Below, piece after piece: positions 30,134-41,683 of a stretch of 64,000 bases of DNA. The notes under the pieces were generated by a model. It was not told where the DNA came from. It worked only from the letters and a program-made list of their open reading frames with translations, and did no database searches. Position 1 is the first letter of the stretch, and every line of letters starts with the position of its first letter. The DNA is from Phytopythium helicoides (taxonomy: Eukaryota; Oomycota; Peronosporomycetes; Pythiales; Pythiaceae), in NCBI GenBank assembly GCA_024867545.1, contig JANFNE010000025.1, positions 682,001-746,000 of the forward strand, written 5' to 3'. Position numbers and translations under genes: made by a program.

Positions 30134-32656
30134 ATGCGGGCGCTCTCGGCCTTCCTGCGGCGCGAGCTGCTGGCGCTGCTGGGCGACGACGCCGACAGCG
30201 AGCAGAGCGAGGACAGCGAGTCGCAGCCGTGGAGCGAGCCGTCGCAGCGGCCGCAGCCCGGAGACGCGCCGCGCGTCGTGCTGGGCGGCAAGACCGACTC
30301 GGCCGCGCAGACGCTCGTGCTGGTCGACAGCGCGCACTGCATGACGGCCGTCGTGCCCGTGCGCGTCGGCGGACGCGCTGCGCGCCAAGCTCAACTTCCA
30401 GTCGCTCGGCCGCCTCAACGGCAGCGTGATCCGCGTCGACAAGTACAGGTTCGTGACGCGCGACCGCTGTCTGCAGAGCGACCAGCTCGCCCCCAGCGCG
30501 CGCGCCAACTGGTGCGCGTCCGTGTCGCTCGCGTCATCCACCAGGCGCCAGCAGCGCGTGTATCTGTGGGTAAGGAAGGTGTTGCGCGTCCGCGCCCAGA
30601 GGTGGCGTAGAGCTAATGCTGCTTTGGCAGGTTGAAGAGCTCAGCGTGCTGCATGAAAGTGAGCTGGCGGTGAAGCAACGCCCCGACGCGATCGAAGACG
30701 CAGCGGTTCTAGAAAAGCTGAATGCGCTGAATGACAGCGAACTTGAGATGCGGCTTTCGATCAGACAGAAGCTACCCCCACTTGCTGCAAACCCTTCACC
30801 CGAGCTCCCCGCAGCGGTTTGATGATAGCAACCCGTTGACAGACGCCGACTGCATCATTCCAGATGAACAGGAGCGCGAGCTTGACGAGCAGGACGGGTG
30901 GGGTGCACCAAGTGCGACAGACTCCAATCCTCTACCAACAGACTCGCAGTTGATCGCTGAGAATGGGCCAGTCTCCATGTCTGAGTCGCAAGAGCCCTCT
31001 CAATCACTCTCCGACACTGAACGAGCCGAGCTTGGTGTAGTTGACGTGGTGGAAGAGGTAGAGCGGGACCCTGAAACACCGCCTGCCCGTTCATCATCAA
31101 GGCGATCTCGCGCAATACGCTCAGGATCCAAAGCCAAGTCCCCAGACAAAGCGTCTGTGGGCAAACAAAGCAGCTCTGAGACTGAGGATGAGTTTGAAGG
31201 CCACCAAAGCCCTCGCGGAGCCAACATAAGCAAATCCAATGAGGAAGTCGACGCTGGATCAGTGAATGAACCCATTGATCTCACTGGCGATGATGACGAC
31301 TCTGAAGCGACACCCAATTTCATGTATGATGACCCGGAGCTGTTCACACAAGCTCCAGATGGGGAGTCTCAACTATTAGACCAAACTCAAGATGTGAAGT
31401 GGTCCCAAGTTGAGCGTGAAAGAGACCAAGGCGACGAAGATCTTCCGCTTCACACTCAACTAATTGAGATGAGGAGGAGACTGAGGATGTTAACTTCATG
31501 ACGGCGATGCAGGACTCAGAAGAGCGCCATGTAGGTGGTGAAGGAGAGTTGGAATCTGAGGATACTCCCGCCAATCCCTCCGGCCCTTCAGATCGAGTCC
31601 CAGAACCGGCTTCTGATGAGACCAACAACATCTCTGACAGAGAAGCAGATGAACCCGATCGAAACAAAGGCACCAGCCCAGAGCCTTGTGCCCAGCAATG
31701 AGCACCAAACCCAGACGACTCGTGCTGGTGACAGCGGGGATTCGCGCCAGTCTCGAGGACTGGTTGGGAGTTTTTTCAGGCGCCTTCCGTCGCTCTTTGG
31801 TATCGGTTCTTCGCCTGCCAAATCCCAACTTGATCAGGCTCCGAAGTCACCTCCACGGTCTCCAAAGAACTCATCTCCTAGCACCAATCAGTCCGAAGTA
31901 GAGACTCAGGTCACTCCACCCGAAGAAGGTAGCAACTCCTTGGCAGACTTTGAGCAGTCCTCCAGTGTTGCAGTTGGCGACGATGTTGACATGTGGCAAA
32001 CGCAGGCCCCTGATACGGTTGATGAAGGTGCATTGTCACCAGTCGACCACTCCTTTGAATTCAACCCTGGCTACGATGAAGAAGACGAAGAGGATGATTG
32101 GAATGGGAACGGTGCGACTACCACGCCAGGAGGCGCAAGTAAAGAGACCTCATCTTCGTCAGCTGGCGGGTACCAGGCAGCCGTTGAACCCGCTCACGTG
32201 CCTGACACGGACGAGCACTCCGAAATGGCTGCAAGTGGATCAGTCTGGGCTCCATCACAATATCAGACCCCTCCTTCTCAAGGCAAAAAACGAGCACGAG
32301 CTACTGCTAATTCTCCTGAGCGCTCCGACCAAACACCACGTTCTCCGGCACCATCGACGCGATCTATGCGGGCGATACCATCGCTTGCACACCAGCACCA
32401 TCCAGAAAGTGAGGAGCAGAAGGAAAACGATAGTCCAGTTACGCCCAAGCGCCGACGAGTAGATGGTGCACCCCGTGCAGATATTTCTACAGCTAACCTC
32501 GCAACCTCCCGTGTCAACCTCGCACTGCAAGTTGGCATATCATCGGTCGCAGACGAGGGACACGGAGGACCACTTCGCCCGTCCAAGCGCTATGAATCAC
32601 TCTTTCCGCCGCTGAATATGGATCGGATAAAGTGGATGATCTCTCAAAGGCGCTAA
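30134..32656 (+). CDS. TPP1/ACD-like OB-fold protein with long disordered tail
   Basis: Exon 1 30134-30569, exon 2 30631-32656 (intron 61 bp). The N-terminal 200 residues look like the TPP1 (ACD) telomere OB-fold: MRALSAFLRRELLALLGD, TLVLVDSAHCMTAVVPVRV, LRAKLNFQSLGRLNGSVIRV, then RVYLW joined to VEELSVLHESEL. Human TPP1 has the same order (xxLVSDGTHSVRCLVT, GxLLLLQ, FYLQVDRFSLL). The remaining 600 or so residues are Ser/Asp/Glu/Pro-rich, with an acidic PIDLTGDDDD motif like a SUMO-interacting motif and PSKRYESLFPPLNMDRIKWM at the end. About four single-base corrections (near 30371, 30808, 31470 and 31692) are needed to join the frames. Telomere function is inference from fold pattern only. 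Confidence 0.55.
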
Positions 32657-32852
32657 ATAAAGAGAAAATCACATCCATTGGACCTGCAGTTAATCCATGC
32701 TCGCTTCACTCACTTTCACGCTCTCTACGTCTTCGCACGTCTGTGCTTCAGATCGTACCCACGCACTTTCAAACTCACACACGCACACACGCACACATGC
32801 ACAAGACAACCGCGAAGTCAATAGTCAGACATTCGGGCGCCACTGCCAGCCA
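32657..32852. other. Convergent 3' region with CA/CACG repeat
   Basis: 196 bp between convergent stops, including an imperfect ACAC(G/A)C run at 32776-32802. No gene. Confidence 0.5.
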
Positions 32853-33849
32853 CTAGCTCAGGGGATAGCACAGACGGAAGAGAAAGCCGTCCGAGTGCAT
32901 GCCATTCAGCATCTTCCCCCAGGCCTTGATGAACTCGTCGTACGCTTCTTGCTCGATGCACACGAATATGATCTTGGTGCACCAGCGAGTCTTGCAGCGG
33001 ATCATGTCTCGCACTGCTCGGACAGCTATCGGCGCCGCGTCCTTGTATTGGTATCCCTTCAGCCCCGTGGAGATCGACGCTACCGCCGCGCACGTCACAT
33101 CGTTGTGGTCAATCGCCCATAGCGCATCCACGTAAGTCTTGTAGAGTAGCTCGGCGGAATTGTTCTCCCGTCCGTACGGACCGACACAGTGCACGAGTAG
33201 GTTGACGCCGCTGTTGAAGCCCACGGTTGACATGACCGTCCCAGGCTCTGCATTCCTCCCGTCCCGCCCGAGACTCTTGACAGCTTTGTCGAGTGCGGGT
33301 CCAGCTCGCACGTGGACGCGACCCGCGACGCCTCTGCGCGGATCTCGGAAGTTGGTCGATGTGGGAAACACGAGGCAGTCGACCTTGTGTCCGCCGACGC
33401 TGTTGATGTTGCCCAAGTCGCCCTTGACGACCCCGACGCAGTCGCGGAAGGTGTCGCACTGGCGGCGGAGGTTGACGTAGTTGACGAGGTCGTAGCAGTC
33501 GAAGCGCAGCTTCATGGGCATGGTGCTGATGGCTGGGTGGATGCCCCCCGCCGCTCCACGCCACGGGGCAGTCCGCCAGCATGAAGCGCGACCACATGGG
33601 CTGGCGCAGCAGCATCGCGGCACCCGAGCGGCAGATCTCCACGGCCTTGCACAGCGCGTACACGGCGTCGGCGGGCAGTAGCGGCAGCAGCAGCCCCAGC
33701 AGCTGCGGCTGCTGCAGGAACACGCTCGCGAGCGCCGGCCGCGCCTGGTGCAGCAGCTCGCGCGTGGCTGCGCGCGTGAGGCGTCTGGGGAGGAAGCAGG
33801 GCGTCGCCAGCATGTCGGAGTCGCTGCCGCGCTTGCGGGGTTTTGCCAT
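32853..33849 (-). CDS. F-box-like plus macro-domain protein
   Basis: ATG at 33849 (MAKPRKRGSDSDMLATP). Residues 40-100 read LLGLLLPLLPADAVYALCKA and SGAAMLLRQPMWSRFML, an F-box-like pattern. After a single extra base in a six-C run at 33544-33549 (plus strand) the frame continues as KLRFDCYDLVNYVNLRRQ and then a macro domain: VGVVKGDLGNINSVGGHKVD, CLVFPTSTNF, HVRAGPALDKAV, NLLVHCVGPYG, CAAVASISTGLKGYQYKDAA and KIIFVC. The GD, substrate-loop GP and SISTG elements fit ADP-ribose-binding macro domains. About 331 residues. It may link ubiquitin ligase recruitment with ADP-ribose recognition, which is inference. Divergent from the S28 peptidase with 105 bp between starts. Confidence 0.75.
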
Positions 33850-33954
33850 CTGCGCCCGCGAGCAGCGCTTTCCCGGCCCCGGCGTTGAAGATCGCCACCG
33901 CTTTTCACAATTTCCGGATTTCCCCAGAGGGGGAGGAGAAAGATCGTCGGCGAG
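33850..33954. promoter_or_regulatory. Bidirectional promoter with CACAATTTCC element
   Basis: 105 bp separate two divergent starts. CACAATTTCC at 33906-33915 resembles the downstream part (CAWTTT) of the published oomycete core promoter and lies 40 bp before the plus-strand ATG. Assignment to one gene is inferred. Confidence 0.4.
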
Positions 33955-35629
33955 ATGCGCCTTCGGCTCGCGCTGCTGCTGGCGCTCGTGGCGACGCTCG
34001 GCGCCCATGCGGCCGACCTGCTGCCCTCCCACGCGCGCGGCGGCCGCCTGTGGTCCATGCTGGAGGCCGAGAACGCCATGCTCTTCACGGCGGTGGGCGA
34101 GGCGCAGTGGTTCACGCAGCGCGTCGACCACTTCGCCGACAACGGCGCCACCTTCCAGCAGCGCTTCTACGAAGTGGACGCGTTCTGGCGCAAGCCCGAC
34201 GGGCCCGTGATCCTCAGCATCGGCGGGGAAGGATCGCTCGACCGCGCGCCGCAGGGATTCATCCAGCTGCTGGCCCAGCGCTTCGGCGCCAAGGTGAGCG
34301 CGCGAGTTTGCCGCTGGGAGGGGCAGGATGGGAGGAGATGACGGGCTTGAGCGGCAGATCCTGGCGCTGGAGCATCGGTTCTACGGACAGAGCATCCCGA
34401 ATGGCCACTTCTCGACCGACAACTACCGCTTCCTCACGGTGCAGCAAGCGCTCGCGGACCTCGCCTACTTCCGCGACTCGTACCAGCGCGAGCAGCTCGG
34501 CGGCGGCAACAACAAGTGGATCGCGATAGGAGGGTCCTACCCTGGCGCGCTCTCGGCGTGGTTTCGCGTCGCCTACCCGAACGTGACGGTCGCAGCGCTT
34601 GCGTCCTCAGGTGTTGTGCTGCCAGTCTACGCGTTCCACGAGTTCGACGAGCAGGTCGCGCTTTCGGCAGGCAAGGAGTGTGCTGATGTGCTGCGCAAGA
34701 CGACGCGAGCGCTCGAGCATGAGCTTGCGAATGGTAACGGCACGAGGGTGCGGCGGCTGTTTGGCTCAAGGACGGACATGGACGAAGCCGACTTTTTCTA
34801 TATGGCGGCCGACTCGGCGGCGATGGCTGTGCAGTACGGTCACAAGAATGTGCTGTGCGACCACATGACCGGAGCGGCGAAGCTGGGGTGGTCCCTCGTC
34901 GACGCGTTCGCCGAGTTCACTGTCGACATGTACGGCCGTGACTTTGGAAGCAAGTGCTTCTACGACACCAAGTGCCTCGCCACCATGCCCGCTTCGGCTG
35001 GCGACGACCTCTCTTGGCGCTGGCAAAAGTGCTCGCAGCTCGCGTACTTCCAGGTCGCACCGTCGAAGGGCAGTCTTCGATCATCAACTGTCGACCTTGA
35101 GTACCATGAGCGTCAGTGTCATGCCGTGTTTGGTGATGTGGTGAATCCTTCCAAGGGAGTCAAAGAAATCACGGAGCTTTACGGAGGCGACCATCCCCAC
35201 GGACACAAGATTTTCTTCTCGAATGGCGCCGATGATCCATGGCAGCGCGCATCGGTGGTTAAAACGCTTGTTCCTGATGATGAGGTGGCCAACCTCGCAG
35301 TTTGCGACTTGTGCGGCCACTGTGGAGACCTCGGAGGCAACCCGAACGTGCCCGAACCGCTCAAGAAGCAGCGTCAAGAAATCATCGACTACCTCACCAA
35401 GTGGATCGAGGCTGATGCCACATCGGAGACGGTACTCCAGCAGCTGGAAGAGGCTGAAATGGTGAAAACTTCTGCCAGCGAGGTGTCTATGGACGTCCAC
35501 CGCTCGTCGCCACTGGTGCTCGTGCCCATCGTGTTTGCTTTTGCTGCACTCGTCGTGGTGCTGCACGCCGACCTGGTGGTCCGCGACGCGCCAACGTATC
35601 GCCAAATCCCCACAGCTTACGATCCATAA
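33955..35629 (+). CDS. Serine peptidase family S28 (prolyl carboxypeptidase-like)
   Basis: Exons 33955-34293 and 34358-35629 (intron 64 bp) give 536 residues without frame breaks. It starts with a signal peptide (MRLRLALLLALVATLGAHA). Family motifs: QWFTQRVDHF, PVILSIGGEG, ALEHRFYGQS and the nucleophile in WIAIGGSYPGALSAWFR. Asp is expected in FFSNGADDPWQ and His in LCGHCGDLGG. One C-terminal hydrophobic segment (LVLVPIVFAFAALVVVLHAD) precedes a short basic-polar tail, so the enzyme is probably anchored at a membrane with the catalytic domain outside or in a lysosome-like lumen. Cleavage after proline is the family activity. Confidence 0.92.
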
Positions 35630-35828
35630 TCTGCGGGTATGACCCAATTCTCGAAGAGCAAGTGGAAGGGAATGGAAGCGTGCCGTGAACTAAGTACAAA
35701 AGCGTGTTTGTGCCTGCACATTCCATGTAGTTTCCTATTTTCATTTATCGCCACTTAGCGAAAGATGCAATCCCTTCTCCAGGGCTGTCTAAAGATGCAC
35801 AAACGTCCCAAGCCGACAGATAATAAAG

Positions 35829-37019
35829 CTAGACGGTCTGGGTCGGGCCAGCTGGCCGCGCAGGAGTAGCCGCGGTCGCTTGGTTCATCTCCTTGGTCGA
35901 GATGTAGGCGTAGGCAACACCACCGACGGTAACGACGGCGATACCAAGCAGCTTTTGCGCGGTCACGGTGTCGTTATTGATAATAATGGACATGGCGATA
36001 ACCACGATCTGCTTCATATTGCCGCACACGGTCAGCGTGACCGGCGACGTGACCTTGTTGGCGTAGAAGCTCGTGATGTTGAGCAGGAAACTGATCATAC
36101 CAGTGACAAGGAACCAGAACGCTGCCTCGGGCACGACTTCCCAGTTGTTGGCGAGAGTCCTGTGCTCACCACTCATGAAGAGCGTGATGAAACACCAGAG
36201 CGCAGACAACGGCGCCTGGTGCAGGATCAAATCCACGGGGTGCAGCTTCAGGTCGCCGCTGAGGAACTTGTTGGACAGCACGGCCTTGAGTCCCGCGAAG
36301 ATGATGGCGACGACGGTGATGAAGAAGCCGAAGATTGTGGCCGAGTTGTCGCCCGTGCACGCGAGGTAGACGCCGTAAGCGACGGGGATGAGGGACAGCT
36401 TGCGCTTGGTCGAGTAGGTTTTGCCGAGGATGAGCATGCTGAGCACGACCACGACGCCGGGCACGAGCGCGCGCATGACCTGGTTGAAGGAGATCGATAC
36501 GAGTCCGAGGCTCCAGTTGCCCGTGATGATGTTGCTGACGAAGATGAAGGAGAAGTAGACCATGAGCGACTTTTGCCCGGGCTTGAGCTGCTTGCGCTCG
36601 ACGCCGCGGTACACGTGGATGTACAGGAAGGCGCCGAGCGTGTTGCAGAGCATGTGCACGAAGGTAAGCGTCACGGGCAGGCGCAGCGCGCTGAGCGCCT
36701 TTTTGTTCCAGAACGTGACGCTGATGTTCTGGAAGAACCACATACTGAGCCAGAAGACCACGGTCGTCTTGCTCACGTACGTCGTCTTGGGCTCGGGCTT
36801 CTTGCCCTTCTTGCCCTTCTCCAGCTCGTCCGCGTCGCCCTCCAGGTCCGCGGCCGCCACCTTCTTGCCGCTCTTGGCGCCGTCGCCCATGAGCGCCGCC
36901 GTCTCGCTCACGTCCTCGTCCGCGTCGTTGATCACCAGCGTCGTGTCCTTGTCGTCGCCCAGCGGGTCGCCGCTCGACAGCGCGCGCGAGCGCTGCGACG
37001 CCAGCTTGTCCAGCGCCAT
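35829..37019 (-). CDS. TPT/nucleotide-sugar transporter (SLC35-like)
   Basis: ATG at 37019 (MALDKLASQRSRALSSGD) to stop ending at 35829, 396 residues, single exon. An upstream in-frame ATG at 37268 is disfavoured because that stretch contains the CATACAAACGCCAAG element and Pro-rich filler. The N-terminal 110 residues are acidic and polar. Then come about ten helices of the drug/metabolite transporter fold: TVVFWLSMWFFQNISVTFWN, LTFVHMLCNTLGAFLYI, LGLVSISFNQVMRAL, LIPVAYGVYLACTGD, FGFFITVVAIIFAGLKAVLS, and the end motif KQIVVIAMSIIINND with LLGIAVVTVGGVAYAY. Golgi or ER sugar-nucleotide or phosphate-ester exchange is family inference; the substrate is not predictable. Confidence 0.85.
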   Translation of the reverse strand: MALDKLASQRSRALSSGDPLGDDKDTTLVINDADEDVSETAALMGDGAKSGKKVAAADLEGDADELEKGKKGKKPEPKTTYVSKTTVVFWLSMWFFQNISVTFWNKKALSALRLPVTLTFVHMLCNTLGAFLYIHVYRGVERKQLKPGQKSLMVYFSFIFVSNIITGNWSLGLVSISFNQVMRALVPGVVVVLSMLILGKTYSTKRKLSLIPVAYGVYLACTGDNSATIFGFFITVVAIIFAGLKAVLSNKFLSGDLKLHPVDLILHQAPLSALWCFITLFMSGEHRTLANNWEVVPEAAFWFLVTGMISFLLNITSFYANKVTSPVTLTVCGNMKQIVVIAMSIIINNDTVTAQKLLGIAVVTVGGVAYAYISTKEMNQATAATPARPAGPTQTV

Positions 37020-37849
37020 GAGCTGTAGGTCGACGGGGTCAGGCGGCTGCTGTGGAGGCTCAGGCGCTCGCTGGACGGCCACGTCGCCACGGCGAGGGGA
37101 GCTGCCGGGGTCGAGGGGGACTGCCGAAGTGATCGTTTGGGAAGAGCTCTCCAAAACGCGACGACACGCTCTTTGTATGGGCGGTTCGTAACCGGTAGGG
37201 ATGAGATATCGATCTATGGGTGGGCCGATTGTCTTGGCGTTTGTATGCCACGTGCTGAATTTCAACACACGCGGAAGAAATCAAAATCGACTAAAAAGGT
37301 GTGCTACGTGCAATGCGGTGGATTTGCTGCCGACGCAACACGCTCCGTGGGTTATTTTCCGCCGCGAGACGCTGCAGTGGCTGGTGGTTTCTCCTGTACG
37401 CGAGCTTGAAGCGGCAAGATACCGCGTTGCAGCGATCTTCAAGCGCTATCAATAGCCAGTCGCGTCCATTTTCGAACGGTATCCGCCAACGTAGCAAGAT
37501 AAGAACGTCCGATACCAACTTCATACCCGACGTCTGGCCACTACTGAAAAAGGTGCCTGGAAGGTCGCACGAAGGTAACGTCACTCGGGCGACACGCCCA
37601 ATCCTTGCCAGCGCGCCGCTGGCAGCAAGCGCCAAAGCAAAGGCGGAACGCCCCGCGGAGAAAGGACGCCCGCGCGGTCGCTACGCGGCCTCCTGCGCTC
37701 CCTGCGGACCCCAGAGCAGCGCGGTGCGCGACTGTCGAGAGCAAGCGCCTCCTGCTGTCGCTGGGCGAGCGGTCGTAGCGCTCCCCTCGGTTTCTGGCGC
37801 GCGCGCGGCGGATCCGGCCGCGAGTCGACGCCGAGCGGCTTCGGCGGGT
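37020..37849. other. Divergent intergenic region
   Basis: These 830 bp lie between divergent starts. It contains the CATACAAACGCCAAG element (minus) at 37233-37247. No gene supported. Confidence 0.5.
37233..37247 (-). promoter_or_regulatory. CATACAAACGCCAAG element
   Basis: On the minus strand it reads CATACAAACGCCAAG, identical over 15 bases to 14173-14187. It lies 214 bp upstream of the transporter ATG, in the same orientation relative to that gene as the 14173 copy is to its gene. Confidence 0.45.
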
Positions 37850-40800
37850 ATGGAGACGTTCGGGAAGAACATTCTGCTGGTGCGTGGCGCGGTTGAGGAG
37901 CTGCGAGGCGCGTGGGGTGGGTAGAGGGCTGACGGGAACTCTGCGACCCGCGAGCAGGCGGGCGAGCTCATCGCCGAGCGCTGGAAGGTCGGCGAGAAGA
38001 TCGGCGAGGTGCGAGCGCGAGCGGAGTGACTGCCGGGCTGGGCGGTGATGCTGACGCTCGAGGTGTGGATGCAGGGCACGTTTAGCCAAATATACTCGGC
38101 GTACTCGATCGAGGACGGCAGCCGCGTGGCCGTCAAGGTGGAGGCGCCGAGCTCGCTCAAGCCCGTGCTCGAGTGGGAGAGCCTCATCCTCAAGAGCCTG
38201 CAGGACTGCCCGCACGTTTGCCGATACTACTACCACGGGTGCGTGTAGATTTCTCCTGTTCGTTCGTTTTTGTTGATCAGACTTTTGACGGGAGAAACTT
38301 GTTATAGCAAGCATGCCGAGGGCACCGTCCTCGTGATGGAGTTGCTGGGAGATAGTATGTCGGTGCTTCGACAGTCACCTGAGGCTATCCATGGCGTTCC
38401 CATCCCTCGCTGCGTCTCGGTCGGGCTCGAGGTACTGCCACCAAGGCTCTTTTGACGTGAGATTGCGCCGCAATTCACCATTCCAACTCTTGTATTGATC
38501 GTGCAGATGCTCGACTGCATTGAAGCATTTCATCGACACGGCTACGTGCATCGTGATATCAAGGCGTCCAACTTTGCACTCAGCAGACCTGACAAGTCTT
38601 CGCGGCCGCAGAGGTACTACATTATTGACTTCGGGCTGTCGCGGCAGCACCTGGACGAGAACAGAAAAGTCATCCCGGCGCGTTCAAGCGCCGAATTCCG
38701 TGGTACTTCCATGTACGCGTCTCTAAGCTCGCACCGGCGCCAAGAGCTCGGGCCCAAGGATGATCTGTGGTCGTGGTTCTTTTTGGTGATGGATTTTATG
38801 CGCGGAGAACTGCCTTGGGCGGCTGACGCGCAGCTCAAGAATCGAGCGATCGTGCTGGGGTTGAAGGAATACTATACAGAGAAGTCACCAGAAATGCTAG
38901 TCGAAGGTCTTCAGGGTGGTGCCCATCTGCTGGATATCATGAAATACTTACAAGGGCTTAATTATGAGGACATGCCCGATTACAAGCGTATCGCATCGCT
39001 TCTTCGAAGAGTAGCGTCGGACCCCCCGATCGACAGTGAAAGTGATGGACAGCGAGCTGACCAACAACAACAAGAGCCACAAGATAGCCCCGAAGACATC
39101 GCAAACGCTTCTGACCTTGCAGCACGATGTGAAGAGCTTGAATCCGATCGCGAGCGTGCTTTGTTATGGGCAGCGAAAGCCCAAGAAGTGCTTGATTCTG
39201 CTGCTCCCAAGGCTGTCGTCGATTTTGTGCTCGAGGTACGATGTAATCGTCTGTGCTCGCCTTCTATTACATTTTGCTAACAGAGTCACTCTATGCAAAA
39301 CAACAATCAGATTGCCACCAAGTACAACACATTTTTCTGTGTCCCGGATCTTGACCCTGCTGAGCGATTACGAGTGCAAGAGGTCGTGTTCAAGCTTGAG
39401 CAATCTCAGCGCGATGCAAACAGCGTGGTTGCCCCACCTGTAATCCAGAGCTTTGTGAAGAGACGGCAGTCAGAGCAAAAGTCCCGTAGTGATGCGCTGC
39501 GTCGACGACGCGAGCGCGACCTGCAAGTGCGTCGAACCTTAGAAAAGCAGAGCGCATTCCGTGTGAGCGTCCCGCAGCAGGTCGAGTCTCCCACGGACAA
39601 TGCGAGCACTGGGACTCCACCGATGGCTTCAACCAAACAAGCCGATACAAGTGGGAAAGGACCTGTCCACTCAGATAGCTCGATGGAAATGTCGGACGGT
39701 GAAGCCACTCCGTCTCAGTCAGCTCAACCTCCAAGCAACGCGCCAAGTCAAGTTCAAGCAGTTACAAGTGCACCCGCAGTTCCTCTAGCCCCAGCAGTTC
39801 GCCCGCCGCTTCCTCCTGCTTTCGTGCGACCAGGGGGTGTACCGCCACGTCCCCCGCCGCCTCCTGGCCCTGCTTTCCGAATGAACGGAGGTGCTGTGCC
39901 ACCAATGCCACCTCCACCTCCACATTTGTTTGGCCAACTAATGCGTGGGCAGCCTCCTCCGATGCCTGGAGTTCCACTAGCCGGCGGTGTTCCGAGTGGA
40001 CCACCTGTGGCGCCACACTTGGCTCAACAAGCAACCCGTGGCCGATCTGATTCGAATGGCAGTGACCAAAACAATACTGCGATGCCAAGCGGTCAGTTTC
40101 CGCGCGGACCGCCACCTCACATTCTCCAGCAAGTGCGCCGTGGTCGTTCGGATTCAAACGGTAGTGATCGCAACAGTAGTCGTGGCCACGATTCTCACCG
40201 GGGAAGCCGTGATTACAGCAGAGATGATCGCCCCGATCGCGATGACGAAGACGGTCGTCGAACTTTAGGCGCAATGGCCGCGATGACCGTGACGAATCCT
40301 CGCGTGGTCGCTACCGAGATGAAGATGAGTATCGCGGAGACAGTCGAGCATACCGAGAGGTGAGGAGCGCGGTTACGTAGATAAGCGCAGTTACCGCGAC
40401 AAACAAGGCGACTACGACGAGCGACCTCGCCACGCTGAACGTGCGCGCCAGGACGATCGTATCCGCGAGGATGAACGCGAATACCAGAGCGAGCGTGGAT
40501 ACCAGAGCACGCGTGCTCGTGTGGACAAGCGTGAATATGAAGACGATCGTTCTCGCCCTGAAGAGCGCGGTTATCACGACAAGGGCCGCTACAAAGAAGA
40601 CCGCGGTGATGACAACGAGCGCGGTTACCAGGAGGAGCGTGGATATCGGGAGAGCCGAAAGTATGCGGCTGAGCGTGGGTATGAGCGAGACGAGCGTGGA
40701 TACGAGCGAGAAGATCGCGGCTATGAGCGAGACGAGCCTGGTCACCAAGACGAGCCACGGTACCGGAAAGAGCGCAAGTACGTTGACGAGCCCAACGACG

Positions 40801-41429
40801 AGGAGGGACGCCGGTACCAGGCGGAGCGCCGGTACGAGGAAAAGCGATCCCGCTATGAAGAGCGGGCTCGTGAGGACGAGCGTACCCGTGACGATGAAGG
40901 CGACTACTATGACAAGCGTAGCCAGCGCAGTTACTCGGATGAGCGCAGTAAGCGCAGCTACCCAGATGAACGCAGCTACTACGATGACCGCGGAAAATAC
41001 GACGAGCGCAGCCAGCACGACGAGCAGGTACGGTACAGCGAGCGTGGCTATGACGAGTACGAAGATCATAGTCGTTACGACGACCGGAGCCAACGCGGTG
41101 AGGAGCGCAGTCGCAGCGATAAGCGCAAGCGGTCCCGCTCGCGCTCTGTTTCCAGCGATCGCGGCCGAAGCTCGCGTCGCCACCACCACTCTCGTTCGGC
41201 GTCGTCTGGTTCCCGCTCCCGCTCTCGATCCGAGTCGCGGTCGCCGTCTCATCACCGGTCATCTTCACGTCATGGACGTCGGTCCAGTCGTGACTACCGT
41301 GAGAGCTCACACTCTCACTCTCGCCACCGCTCCCGCTCGTCGTCGCGCTCTCGGTCGGCTTCCAGCTCGCGTTCATCTCGCCACCACGCGTCGCACCACG
41401 ACCGCAAGCGGCGCGAGTCTCGCCGTTAG
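37850..41429 (+). CDS. CK1/TTBK-like kinase with proline-rich and SR/RE-rich tail
   Basis: Exons 37850-37879, 37958-38008, 38075-38238, 38308-38431, 38507-39235 and 39284-41429; all junctions keep phase. The kinase is CK1-like: ERWKVGEKIGE plus GTFSQIYSA, VAVKVEAPS, GYVHRDIKASNFAL, YYIIDFGLSRQ, EFRGTSMYASLSSHRRQELG and DDLWSWFFLVMDFM, closest to the TTBK branch. After the kinase come a coiled coil with RRRRERDLQVRR, a Pro-rich region (PPPPPGP, PPMPPPPPH), NGSD repeats, a long ERGYERDERGYEREDRGY-type repeat zone and a classic SR domain ending in RKRRESRR. Two single-base shifts near 40263 and 40361 separate parts of the tail. The tail suggests association with splicing factors, an inference. 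Total about 1080 residues. Confidence 0.75.
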
Positions 41430-41623
41430 CTGCCCCTCTCGCCGTGTAGAAGTAGTGGGCCGGCGCAGTAGCCAGCGCCAGCGCCCAGGAGGAGCGCACC
41501 ACATCTGCAAACAGGAACCCTCCCCACCTCCAATTGTCATTGATAGTTGCCTTTCTGTACCCATGTCGTCAATGTCGCGCGAAGGTCGCCCAACATTTGA
41601 GTTTTATTTTTTTTGGCGCGCTC

Positions 41624-41638
41624 GCTCATTTACGCGGG
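41624..41638 (+). promoter_or_regulatory. Oomycete-type initiator (GCTCATT)
   Basis: GCTCATTTACGCGGG matches the GCTCATTYYNC start of the oomycete Inr consensus and lies 54 bp before the ATG at 41684. It is the best core-promoter match I found in the window. Confidence 0.5.
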
Positions 41639-41683
41639 AAAAAGGCCTCGCCATCGTTCCTGCGGGTCATTTCCGTCGCCGCC

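Noticed and set aside
37020..37268. N-terminal extension of the SLC35-like transporter
   Set aside because: The stretch contains the recurrent intergenic element and Pro-rich filler; the ATG at 37019 gives a usual family length.
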